Assembly (NCBI RefSeq): GCF_030272615.1
Contig: NC_081412.1
Location: forward strand, 673,767,823 to 673,827,822
Source of the DNA: Cryptomeria japonica
Taxonomy: Eukaryota; Streptophyta; Pinopsida; Cupressales; Cupressaceae
Direction: 5' to 3'
DNA: 60,000 bases
Below the pieces are notes generated by a model that was not told the origin of the DNA, did not search any database, and saw only the letters and a list, made by a program, of their open reading frames with translations. The translations under genes were made by a program, and so were the position numbers. Positions 34,561-45,395 of this stretch are shown here, one piece after another. Every line of letters begins with the position of its first letter. Position 1 is the first letter of the stretch.

Positions 34561-35500
34561 TAGAACATTATTTTCCTTCTGCATTGTATTGTGCCAGCAG
34601 TACTCCTAGTTCCATATTTGTAGCTAAAATATTTAGCAATATAGGTCTACTTGGATCTGGTGGGATTTAATCTTTCAACATTTGGAATGCTTGCTGGCAC
34701 TCTGTATCCCATTAAAAATGGATATTCTTATGTAACAGATGTGTGAAAGGATGACACTTATCAACCAATTGTGCAATGAATCTTTGAATTGATTGTAGAC
34801 CACCTTGTAGTGTCCTTAACTGACTGATGTTATTGGCAGGTGGCATGTCCATGATTGCTTTGACTTTAGCTAGATCTACTTCAATTCCCTTGCTTGAGAT
34901 AATGTATCCTAAGAGTTTCCCTAAGGTTACTCTAAAGACACATTTCTTTAGATTGAAATGGACATGATATTGCTCTAATTTATCAAAGATTTTACCCAGT
35001 ATTTCTAGATGACCTTCTCTAGTTAATGATTTGGCTAGTTAATCATCGACGTAATCCTCTTTTATGGTTTGCATCATGTCATGGAAGATGGTAGTCATAG
35101 CTCTTTGATAGGTTTCCCCTACATTATTCAGACCAAATGGCATCACATTCCAATAGTATGTTCCCCACGAGCATGTGAAAGTAGTTTTATGTTGATCTTC
35201 TGGAGCAATCTTGATCTGGTTCTACCCTGAAAAGCCATCCATAAGAGAAAGAATTCCATGTCTTTCTATTAGGTCCATGATCATGTCGATGTTTGGTAGG
35301 GGTAAGTCATCCTTAGGACATGCCTTGTTTATATCTCTAAAATCTGTACAGATACGGATGCCCCCATTAGGTTTGCCAACATGTATTATGTTGGAGATCC
35401 AATCTATATAATCAATGGGTCTGATGAAACCAACATCCAAAAGCTTTTTGAGTTCTTCTTTGACAAGAACAACAATCTGTGGGTGCATCTTTATGAGATT
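34561..35500 (-). pseudogene. Reverse transcriptase of gypsy element 2
   Basis: Frame 35222-35488 has VKEELKKLLDVGFIRPIDY, then GGIRICTDFRDINKACPKDD and LPNIDMIMD. The active site YVDD is at 35042-35053, directly followed by a TAA (35039-35041). The thumb region reads HVHFNLKKCVFRV and LGYIISSKGIEVD. Both the sequence and the PKDDLPLPNID motif fit Ty3/gypsy RT of the Tat/Athila type. Confidence 0.88.
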
Positions 35501-36460
35501 TTTTTTACAGGTTTATCTCCTTCTACTACGGTTAGGCAATGCATGACCAAATCAGGATCTAAGCCAGGCATGTCTGCATAGGACCATGCAAAGTTGATTT
35601 GACATTTCTAGAAGAATTCCACAAATTTTGGTCATTCCTCTGGAGTTAAAAGAGATGCAAAATCTATTTGGTGAGGAGTCTCAGGGGTCCCCGCATTGAA
35701 TTCTTTAGTTTCTTCAATTAGGATCGTCGATCTCTCCTGATTTGTACTAGAGGGGAGGATGTCAAACCTTTCATCCACAAGCACCTTAGAGAGGTTTTCA
35801 CCATTGGATACGCTCTTTATTTTTACTTTTTTCAGATCAATAAGTGCCACTATGTCATTTTCACTAGAAGATCCATGCTTTATTGTGATGTTTTTTAAGT
35901 TGAAAGGTTTGGCATCTCCCCCAAAGTACGTTGCGCGATTAAGTTCGATGGAAAATCTAGCTTTATGATCCCCGCTTGGTATGTTATCATGTAGTTCCAA
36001 AAAATCTATGATTGCCTCATTGTTTTGGAAGTGGTCAAGGCATGGGTGATTGGGTTGATTCCATTCGATGAGTTCAGGATGGATAATGGGTATTACCTCA
36101 TCGATTAAGTTAAGTTTATGGGATGTGTCAGTGAGTGTTAATACATTGTTGTGAAGGTCATTGATGGTACTCTCCCTGTCAGAATCAAGTGTAGGATGTG
36201 ACGTAGGGTCTATGGAAGGAGCTTCTAGCTCAAGAACCCAAGAGTTTTTAATCTATGCATCTCCATAAATAGGGATTTCTTTGCAAGGTGGAGGGGGTGA
36301 TGTGTCTTCCTCATCTGAAGTATATAGATGTACTAAATCAAATTCCCACTCATGTGAGTTGGTCTCTAAATCTCTTTCCAACATCCAATTACTATACCAA
36401 ATCTGGATGTCTTTTGAGTTGAATACTGCAGTTGTGATTGGCTAATGTACTGTTGGTGAT
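35501..36460 (-). pseudogene. Region upstream of RT in gypsy 2 (protease/RT linker)
   Basis: Frame 35632-36000 and the phase above it read as one acidic, protein-like segment: DLVHLYTSDEEDTSPPPP, PIYGDA then a stop, LELEAPSIDPTSHP, IEWNQPNHPCLDHF, then ARFSIELNRATYFGGDAKPF. This resembles the long linker ahead of RT in large plant gypsy elements. No DTG/DSG protease motif is visible. Confidence 0.6.
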
Positions 36461-36469
36461 GGAATTATT

Positions 36470-36820
36470 GATATTGTGGGTGCCACTGATGTTGTCGATG
36501 GGTTTATTAGTTATGTCAATGTTGTTGGGCGTACTGATACTACTGATGGTGTTATTGATGTGGTTGTTGTTGTTGATGGGGTTGTTGGGTTGATTGGTGG
36601 GATGATTGGTGTTGTAGGTAGTATTATTGGTGCTCTAGGTAGGATTATCGGTGCTACAGGTAAAATTATTGGTGTTGTAGGCACAATTGGTATTGTAGGT
36701 GGGATTGTGGATGCTGCTGGTGTTTTTATTGGTGTACTTAGTACTACTGATGCTACTGATGGGATGGTGGGTGTTGTAAATATGAAGAATCGATTTGATA
36801 TGAACAGTTGATATGAGATT
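36470..36820 (-). repeat. Pro/Thr/Ile-coding minisatellite in gypsy 2
   Basis: Degenerate 24-27 bp units of GGTGNTGTAGGTANNATTATT form. On the element's coding strand (minus) they encode repeats such as TTPIILPVAPIILPRAPIIL and Thr-rich stretches, in phase over about 85 codons. The opposite-strand Gly/Val/Ile-rich frame is its shadow. In the element this would be a spacer between gag and pol. Confidence 0.75.
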
Positions 36821-36991
36821 GATATGAAATTGATACAGAGATGTGATATGATAATGCCCCTCTCGGGAGATCGTTCGTGCACTAAAGGAATGAATGATCT
36901 CTTGAAAGAAGAAGAAAGCTATTTGAAAGATAGAAGAGTGAATATTTGATGACATGGATGGGTTTGACAAGATTGATTAGATTGATATTAA

Positions 36992-37795
36992 GTCTGGTTT
37001 CAGGAATGACACTGCTTATATAAGATAAAGATGATCAAAGCATCTGGTTTCACGAAAGATACATCTTGTATAAGACAAAAATGATCAAAGCGTCTGGTTT
37101 CGGGAAAGATACATCTTGTATAAGACATGGTATAATGGATCAAATGAAAAGGTTGGATAGAATTGATAAGATTGGGATCGAGTCTAGTTTCAGGAATGAC
37201 ACCTCATGTATAAGACAAAGATGATCAAAGCGTTTGGTTTCAAGAATGATATATCTTGTATAAGACTTGATCAAAATGTCTGGTTTCAAGAGAGATACAT
37301 CTTGTATAAGACATGGTAGATGAGAGTTGGAATAATGATGAAGATATGAAAGTAAATAAATATTCCATGATGATGTGATAGATGTGCATGTGATGGATGC
37401 AAGATTAAGGTGACTAGATGATGATTATGAGATGTACCTTGAAAATGAGATGTATGATATGAGATGTATGATATGAGATGCTAGAATGTCATACTGATAA
37501 AGATAAGGCTAACTAGAACAAAATCCAGCAGTCATACTAATCTATGTCATTGTTTTGTTTTGTTTGATGATTAATAAAAATGTCTGGTTTCAAAGAGTGA
37601 GTACATTGTATAAGACCGATCTGTCTAGTTTCAAGTGTACCTGTCCTTGTATAAGACATGTTGATGTTTATGGTGATAGATGGATTGATTATCAAGACTC
37701 GGTGATTGATAGGAATGTCTAGTTTCAAAGAGTGAGTACCTCATATAAGACCAATCTATCTGGTTTCGAGTGTACCCATCCCTATATAAGACATG
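36992..37795. repeat. Array of ten TCTGGTTTC / TGTATAAGAC units
   Basis: Ten copies of a 35-bp bipartite motif start at 36992, 37042, 37092, 37192, 37232, 37278, 37582, 37623, 37717 and 37758. Each has (G/A)TCTGGTTTC, about 15 variable bases, and TGTATAAGAC or a close variant. The first five copies contain TTCNNGAA; the second half is close to palindromic (CTTGTATAAG). Spacing clusters at 40-50 and 94-100 bp. It is intercalated with GATGATCAAAG. It lies within the gypsy internal region, in place of the expected gag. Confidence 0.88.
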
Positions 37796-38076
37796 TTGAT
37801 GTCGATAGATTTTGAGTGATGAATTGATTAACAACACATGATTATTTTGATTGCAGACTTTGAGAGTCTTCTTGTTGTTGAATTCATGGATGAGCCATGC
37901 GTTCATGCTTTGATTTTCAATTTCTATTTGATTTGTCAATTTTTTTTTAACTTTGATTTTTGGATATTTCAATTTTTGGAGCTTTTTGGATTAGAAGAAA
38001 GATGTATTTGGTTGCCCCAATGTATAGAAAGATAAGGAATGGATGAATGAACCATTGAGGAGGATTCCCTTGATGA

Positions 38077-38190
38077 TTAGGGATCTTTAGCATTTGTGCC
38101 TCCTCCAAAGGCCTCATGAAAATCGTTGAGGTTTTCTTCCTCCTCTTCAATTTCTGGTTTTCGGTTTCTCATTGATCTTGTTTGAGCCAT
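38077..38190 (-). pseudogene. Gag N-terminus of gypsy element 2
   Basis: The ATG at 38188-38190 opens MAQTRSMRNRKPEIEEEEEN, an Arg-rich then acidic start typical of large plant gypsy gag proteins. A TAA at 38077-38079 stops it after 37 codons. Protein-like sequence (SSRESSSMVHS) continues briefly, but capsid motifs do not follow, so most of gag is gone. Confidence 0.6.
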
Positions 38191-40986
38191 GTTGTTGAAA
38201 GTTTGAGATTTTGTGAAAGTGATTATGAGGTGGTGATGAAATGTTTGATGGGAGATAAGTGTTTTGTGAAATTTTGAGAAGATGGATCTCTAACACTGAA
38301 AGGTTGGATGTTACCAAAGTTCTTTGTGAATTGCTCTTGTGTTTTCAACCATTTTGATGTGATAAGGTATAAAAAGGTTTGAGATGTGTTATAAACCAAG
38401 CTACCTAGCAATGAGAGGATGCACTCATAAACTAGTTTTAACATGTGTAGAAATGCCTCTTAGGATGATTGATCCTAGATGTAGAAACATGCTAATAGTG
38501 ATTTGTTGGTTTGATTTAAGCAATATTTAAAAGAACTTAGGACAAGACCTTTTTTGTGTTTTGAGAGTTGAATGGATTTGTGATGTATGAAGGTGAAAGT
38601 GGATAGAATATGGACCTCAATAAAAAATTTCTGTCACAAAGGGGGTTTCTACTTCTTCCTCTCTCTTAGGAGTTGGTGGTTCTCCTCGAGCTACGTTGTA
38701 GGTGATACAGATGTTTGGAAAGAAAGCAGTGTTGATCTTGCCCCCTTTGTTTTTGTGAAAACTTAAGGCTCTATAATGAGTAAACGCTCTATTTGTTCAA
38801 AGGCTCTTTGTCAAATTCATTAGATTTGCCTTGAAGATACAAGTGAATATGGTGCAAGAAGGCTCTATGTGAGAGAAAAATTTGTCTATTGATATAAAAA
38901 AACTTCCTTCTTTTGATAAGAGCTTTTGAACTCAATTGTCTCTTTTTCAATGTGGCCTTTTGATGAAGACTCCTCTTTCTCAAAATGTGAGTGATGGTCA
39001 TACAAATTGATACTTTGTTTCACTATGTTTGATGTTTGTTTTTGTTGGTCAATGTTGATGTAAAATTGTGTTGGATGAATACTTAGTTTAAATTTGTTTT
39101 TGAAATTCTCTAACAAGAAAACAAGGCAAGCACACAAGCACAATAACCTTGCCTCTTTTCAATAAAAGGCAAAAACAGGTGTGGGTCTAAATCAACCCAA
39201 TCATGAACTTTTATTGACCCCTTTTGAAAAATGTATTTTAGTGTTCCCAATGCCTAAAGTTGGCTTTAAATTGTTACTGGTCTTACACAAGGCGAAGATA
39301 AGTCAAGCACTTTTTATCCCTAAGGTCAATTGGCCAGTTGCGATATTTTCAACCCACATCTTGATATTTATTCAACTTTGGTACTACATACCTTATGAAT
39401 CTTGTTGTGGCAGGTAAGGATATGATATACTAAGTGTTGCACGAGCATAACCAAAAGATGTTCCCTATGATGGAGGAGTCACCACTTTTATCAAGCTACA
39501 AGTAGCCTTTCAAAAATCCTTGTTTCTACTTAAGGAAATATGTGTGGTGAGTATCTTGGGAGCAAAACCATCTATGCTCTTGCACTAAACTTCTCACAAA
39601 TATCCTCAACCAATAGAACAGGTAGGCTTCTATATAAAAATGTGTCTAGTAATGTTCAATGTTTTTGGACATAAGTTCATTTTGCAGTGACTCACTTAAG
39701 AGCCTTGTAACTTGTGGTGGGGCCCATATGTCCTTTTGGAAAGTTACACTATAGGAATAGCTATACCCAAGGCTATAGCTTTCACTCATACCTGATTTCT
39801 ATAGCAGCTTGAAGGATTTAGCGCACGAGGTCGTTCCCAAGAGTGATGTGTCTCTTGGTAGACCTCTCTTAAAAATAAAAAAAATTGAGCATTACTGACA
39901 CTTGTCTCTTGCACCTAGGACCACGAGAGCCAAGGGAGAGGATAGTGTGTGTTAGAAGTAGGACCACTCTACAAATTTTTGCACAAGTGTGTCAAACACT
40001 GAAAGCACTTGTTATTTTTAACTGATTTTATTGCAATGTGATTTAAATGTTATTTGGATATGTTGCTCTGACAAACATGGTGTTCATTTTAATCCTTCAA
40101 AGCAATATGTTGTCTAACTAGGAAAGTGAAAATCCTGGTCAACCAAATTGAAGCATGTTTGCTTAAGGAAAATCATTTTTTGTAAACAGAAATGGACAAG
40201 TTGTTTGTTCTTTTTAACTTGCAAAAATGAATGTTGATTGTGAATTTTATCCTTACAAGAAATGAAAGTTGTTTGTTTGTTTTAAGCCCCAAATGAAATG
40301 TTTGTCCCTAACTTGCAAGAAAGCAAATTTTGTTTGTTTGATCTGTTGCCCTTTTTAACTTTGCAAAATGAAGTTCTATTTAAGCCCAAAAAGATAAGGT
40401 TTAATTTGTTTTAAAACACCAAAAACTAAAATGTGAGCTTTTTTTTACCCAAAAAAAGGAAATATGAATTCTTTTTTTAAAAAATTTAGAAAAGAAGTTA
40501 AAAACAAAATAAAAAATTCTAAATTAAACTGCTCCACCCTATAAGAAATCATTAAAAACCTGCAAATAAAGAAGTTAGAAAAATCTTAAATCTTATGTGG
40601 GCTTCCACAAGCCTAAATTCAATTTTTCAGTTACAATTTTGAGTTCTCTAGAACAAAAGCACAACTTTAGAACAAAAGCGCAACAACTATGGGACAAAAG
40701 TGGGACTTTAGAACAAAAGAAAAATAACTATGGGACAAAAGCACAACTTTAGAACAAAAGCATGCAACTTTGCGCTATAATAATTTTTTTTACAGAATTA
40801 AAACTAACATTACAATAGTGCTATTTAACAAACAGTAGTGCTAATCTATAGATAAAATTGCTAAATGAAAAATAGAAGCACTAAAACTCTAGCTTTCAAA
40901 TGCGCTAAAGCGTTTTCAATAGCGCTAAAGCACAACCTATGTGGAAATTTCAACAATTTAAAAAGTTAGTAGTTTTAACAAATCAA
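38191..40986 (-). other. Long untranslated leader of gypsy element 2
   Basis: About 2.8 kb between the PBS and the gag start without a protein-like frame on the minus strand. Includes A/T-rich runs and a 41-bp repeat (40649-40760: ACTTTAGAACAAAAG at 40664, 40705 and 40746 alternating with CTATGGGACAAAAG). Near 40.8-40.95 kb AGCGCT and GTGCTA words recur. Confidence 0.5.
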
Positions 40987-41020
40987 AAGCTTGCGTGTTC
41001 GATTCACGTCGAGTTCACCA
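40987..41020 (-). promoter_or_regulatory. Unusually long tRNA-Trp-like primer binding site of gypsy 2
   Basis: The plus strand matches the 3' end of plant cytosolic tRNA-Trp (recalled from family knowledge) including the CCA tail. It contains GCGTGTTCGATTCACGTCG followed by AGTTCACCA. The match runs about 34 nt with roughly two mismatches, through the T-arm and beyond, whereas a PBS usually matches only the last 12-18 nt. On the minus strand it begins TGGTGAACTCG two bases after the LTR. Confidence 0.8.
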
Positions 41021-41022
41021 AA

Positions 41023-42459
41023 TGATGCTCTACAAAAAGGATTCGTTAGGAACACACAACACAAGAAGCAATTCAAACATTAGTTTTAGTGTCAAAAATG
41101 AAAGGCTATCCTAAGCAAGCATATCAAGAGAGATATTAAACTTGTAATGGAAAGCACATGCAAATACAAAAGAGATACACTACACTCCAAATGCTAACCA
41201 AGATGTTCACAGTTGATCCTCCCTTGTTCCTCTCCTCTCCATGTTCCACATGAGTGTAGCTCTTAGTTTTGTACTACTATGGAAGTCTTATGGAGATTCA
41301 AGATTGAAAATGATTATGAGATTATGCAAATACAAGCTTAATATGAGATAAATGAGTTAATTTGAGCTATATTAATTTTAACCAAAAGAAGAACAAAGTA
41401 ACTATGTTCCTAAATGTTCTCTCTTAAATTCACTATAACTTAGATGCATACAAGATTTATGGATCTAGATTATGAAGGAATGGGCTCTATTTATAGGAAA
41501 AAAAGAGAAATGGATGGTTGAGATTGAGTGATCTCAACAAGGGCTAGGATTGATGGGTTTGTGATCCATGTGAGGGATTTCAACCCAATCCCAAGATGAC
41601 AAATGTCAATATGAGATGGCTTGAGAGGAGAGGGAAGAAGCATTAAATGCTTGAGATGACATGAAGGTTAGCATGGGAGGTAAGGTTAGGCTTGAGTTGA
41701 ATGAATAAATTTATTATCTAGTGAATAATGCCTTTATCCAATGGATAAAATCTTATGCAAGAGTTAGTGAGGATAACCATGGTCAAAACAATGAATGCTT
41801 GAAGAGAACCATGAGTTAAATAGAGGCTGAGTTAGAGGGAAAGTCTCTAACCATGTGGGTGAGTTGAGTTAACCATTAATGCTCATGTAAGAGCCATTAA
41901 TGATTTGGAAGACTTTAGGGGTTAACTTGTTGGAGACATAAAGCATTTAATGCTTTTCAAAGACTTTGAGGCTTTGATAAGTGACTTCAAGTTGCTTAGG
42001 AATGTGACAATATTTAGGAAATAGATTAAGCTAATTAAGAATGGTTTAGAATAATTTAGAAAGTGGTTAGAAGAGTCTAAAAGGGGATTTAGGATGCAAC
42101 TGAGTTTGATGGGTGATGGAAAATAGGATTTTAATTGAAATAAAATTCATTTATTTCAACAAAATAGGTGCAACTTGCATTTGTAGGGGAATGCAAGTGG
42201 GGGGGGGGGAATTTAGGGATTTAAATAAATGTTTTATTATTTATTTAGAGGAAAAGGGGGTAGATCAAATAAATGTGTTTCATTTATTTAATTCATTTGG
42301 GATATAGTTTTAATGAATTAATTTAAATAAATTGGATAATTTATTTAATTAATAGCAGAAGGATTGAGGACAAAATTAATTAAATGTTAATTTAATTAAC
42401 TAATAACTAGTGGTTAAATAATCAAATAAATGGTAAATATTCATTTAATTAAGTGGACA
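41023..42459 (-). repeat. 5' LTR of gypsy element 2
   Basis: Starts TGATGCTCTAC beside the PBS and plausibly ends GGACA at 42459, giving TG..CA and about 1.44 kb. On the minus strand CCTATAAATAGAGCCC (about 41490-41505) is a good TATA box, leaving about 470 bp for R-U5. The distal part is AT-rich with TTTATTTA/TTAATTAA words and a G-run at about 42199-42209. No second copy is present in the window. Confidence 0.75.
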
Positions 42460-43542
42460 GATTTATGTGACTATAGAAACTTTTTATCAAGGGGATGCAA
42501 AGGTCAAAGAATCTAAGATTCTCACCCTCAAAAATCAATTTGAGTCTTTGATAATGAAAGAAGATGAGACTATTGCAACTTATTTTATGAGAATAGATGA
42601 AGTTGTAAACTCTAGAAGAGTTCTTGGTGAAATTATTGATGAAAAAGATGTTGTTAGGAAGGTCATTCGAACCTTGTTACCTAAATTTGAAACTAAGGTT
42701 TCAACCTTAGAAGAAAAGAAGATTTTTTCTTCAATGTATTTTGATAGCTTACAAAGCATACTCACAGCCTATGAAATGAGTATAGGTAGTAATCCTTCCA
42801 CTTTTAAAAAGACTACTTTCAAAGTTGAAAAGAAAGAAGAACCTAATAGTGAATCTGAAATTTCAGATGCTATAGAAGCCCTACTTGTTAGAAAGTTGAA
42901 AAAGAAGTATAAGGGAAAATTGCCCTTTAAATGCTTTAATTGTGGCAAAAATGGACACTTTGCTGCTTAATGCCCTCTGAGTGATCAAAATAGTGAAGAC
43001 TAAAACTAGAAAATTTCTACAAAAAGAAAACGTGGAATCCTAAAAAGAAGTTTATTTTATTCAAGAAAAAGAAGAGTCTCTTTACTAAAGAAGACTCTGA
43101 AGTTGAAATAGATGACTCACATTGTGAAGGTGATGAGACTTTGTTCATGGCAAAGATAGAAACTTCTTCAAACAAAGACCTGATTAGCAAAACATAAAAT
43201 AAACTTGATGATTTGGATCAAAGTGAAGTTGATATTGAAAGAGAGTTACTTTGTGATCTCAAAGAAATCAAGAGATTAAAGAAGCTTGTAGCTTCTCACA
43301 AAAGCTCAAATCAGATCCTACAATTTGATTTGAATGACTCAAACTTGGCAATTACAAACCTGAAATCTCTTCTTGATGAAGGAGAAAAGAAAATTGAAAC
43401 TTTAAAACAACAAACAATAAAACTGAAAAAAGAGATTGAACAATATGAAAGTACCATGCATTTGAATTATATCTTGACCAAGCGAAAGAAACACAAAAAT
43501 TTGACTGGTATAGGTTTTGATAAGTCTGAATCATCAAAATAA
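42460..43542 (+). pseudogene. Gag (partial) and coiled-coil spacer of copia element 3
   Basis: Frame 42467-42970 starts in the gag core (TFYQGDAKVKESKI, LIMKEDETIATYFMRIDEVV) and reaches a CCHC knuckle, CFNCGKNGHFAA, where a stop precedes the final Cys. After a phase change, Lys-rich sequence (FILFKKKKSLFTKEDSEVEI) leads to a second frame (43213-43542) rich in Leu/Lys/Glu heptads, a likely coiled coil: CDLKEIKRLKKLVASHKSSN and KKIETLKQQTIKLKKEIEQY. A long spacer of this kind is known in SIRE-type gag. Confidence 0.85.
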
Positions 43543-44273
43543 ATTACTAGGCCTGCAAACAGAAAGCAATCCAAGCTTACAACAGAATGACACCATATAG
43601 GTTCAATTTTTTTCATGTCTATTGCTTTTATTGCAATAAGTTTGGCCATAAGGTAAACACTTGCATATTTTTGCAGCATAGAACTCCTATGTTTGGACAC
43701 AAACAAGCCTATGGATTTCCAAACACTGTGAAGTGCATTAAATGTAACACCTTTGGACATACCTCTACTCAGTGCAAATCAAAGCCAAACATTGATAAGG
43801 TGTGGAAACAAAAGTTTTTACCTAGCACTGAACAATCAATGATTATGCAAATTGTACTTCTATCAAATAAGAAATCAATGTGGGTGTTGGATAGTGGTTG
43901 TTCACACCATATAACAAGAGACAGAAATAAATTCCTTCACTTGCAAGATTTTGATGAAGGTTTTGTAAGATTTGGTGATAATTCAGGAGCCTTTGTCAGA
44001 GGTAAGGGTACCCTTCTACTAAATGATGATACTCCAATCCATGATGTATATTTTATTGAAGGATTAAAATATAATTTGTTGAGTGTCGGTCAAATCTGTG
44101 ACAATGGTTATAATGTAACTTTTAGTTCTCGAGGTTGTGCTATCAAAAATAAATCTGGTAAAATTATTGTTGCTGGTTTAAGAATAATTGGCAATATTTA
44201 CAACTTGCTTGACTCCTCAAACTATGAAAACAATGAAGGCATGTTCCTTATGGGTCAAGTAGATGAAAACTAG
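43543..44273 (+). pseudogene. Second zinc knuckles and protease of copia element 3
   Basis: Two further CCHC motifs are visible: CFYCNKFGHKVNTC and CIKCNTFGHTSTQC. The protease follows with WVLDSGCSHHITRDRNKF (catalytic DSG) and continues to YNLLSVGQICDNGYNV. The pre-integrase stem ends with GNIYNLLDSSN. A TAG at 44274 interrupts it just before LWHKRLGHVNF. Confidence 0.9.
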
Positions 44274-45395
44274 TTGTGGCACAAGCGCTTGGGGCATGTG
44301 AACTTTGATAATCTAGTTTGAATCAGCAAGAATTAGAATGTCAGAGGCTTACCCATCTTGAGTAAACCAACAAACTTTGTGTGCAAAGAGTGTCTGAAAG
44401 GCAAACAGACAAAAGTATCTTTTAAATCTAAAGAACACTATTCTACCAGACCATTACAACTAGTTCACACAGATTTATGTGGTCCAACAAAAACACAATC
44501 CATCAATGGTGAAAAATACTTCATGCTCTTTGAGGATGATTGTACAAGAATGGTATGGGTCACTTTTCTCAAACACAAATCTGAAGCATTTAACAGATTT
44601 AAAATTTTCAAGAAAATGGTTGAACGTGAAACTGATCTGAAATTAAAATGCTTAAGATCAGATAAAGGTGGTGAGTTTCCATCACAAGAATTCATAGATT
44701 ACTGTGAAATTCATGGCATTAAAAGACAATATGCCGATGCTCGAACACCTCAATAGAATGGAGTGGTTGAGAGAAAAAATAGAAAAGCCAAAGAAATGGC
44801 TCGGACAATGCTCAATGAAGCAAATCTTCCAGTCAGGTATTGGAAAGAAGTTATTCACATAGCAATTTATATTCTGAATCGTGTGCAAATCAGGGCAAAA
44901 TCTACCTTCACTCTATATGAACTTTGGTATGGTAAAGTTGCTTCTATTAAATATTTTAAGAGTTTTGGATGCAAGTGTTACATTAAAAGAGATGAAGAAA
45001 ATCTAGGAAGCTTTGACACTAAAACTAATGAGGGTATCTTTCTTGGATACTCCACTCATAGCAAAGCTTATAAATGTTTCAATAATAGGTTGAATAAAAT
45101 TGTTGAAACAATTAATATAAGATTTTATAAGCAATTGTTTCTAAGTGATGATGTGCAGGATTCTGAGGAGAATACTCTAATAAGACTTGATCAAACTCCT
45201 AAGCCTGTTGAAGCAGAAATAACAAATGAAGAGAATGCATCTAGTCCTAAAACTGCATCTAGACCTAAAGCAGAAATTCCTCTATATACACCCTCCAGAA
45301 TCATTAAAAAAAGATATCCTCAAAGTCAGGTTATTGGTGACATAAATGCAGGAATCATGACTAAGAGAAGAGCAAAAACTAATCAACAAGCTTAG
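44274..45395 (+). pseudogene. Integrase of copia element 3
   Basis: LWHKRLGHVNFDNLV, then stops (TGA at about 44320, TAG at about 44335), then CKECLKGKQTKVSFKS. The core has D in LVHTDLCGPTKTQ, D in CLRSDKGGEFPS and E in NGVVERKNRKAKEMA; a TAG at 44757 falls between the last two. The C-terminal part reads YKCFNNRLNKIVETINIRFY and runs to a basic linker, TKRRAKTNQQA, ending at the TAG at 45393. Confidence 0.9.

Larger units (their letters stand above)
32600..42459 (-). mobile_element. Large degenerate Ty3/gypsy retrotransposon with tRNA-Trp-type PBS
   Basis: On the minus strand: 5' LTR (41023-42459), PBS (ending at 41020), a long leader, gag start (38190), an unusual repeat array, a Pro/Thr-rich segment, RT, RNase H and integrase. 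Integrase follows RT, so it is Ty3/gypsy. The RT and integrase motifs and the long leader resemble non-chromodomain (Tat/Athila-type) elements. A recognisable capsid, CCHC knuckle and protease motif are missing between 36.9 and 38.1 kb, and no 3' LTR is found, so the copy is internally deleted or rearranged and truncated. It abuts the gag of copia element 3. Confidence 0.8.

Noticed and set aside
36476-36811. 111-codon Gly/Val/Ile-rich plus-strand frame
   Set aside because: It is the opposite-strand shadow of the Pro/Thr-rich minisatellite, which fits the minus-strand orientation of the gypsy element.
40987-41020. Functional tRNA-Trp gene
   Set aside because: Only the 3' part (variable loop to CCA) matches. 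The CCA is encoded, which plant nuclear tRNA genes lack, and the position beside LTR and gag fits a PBS.
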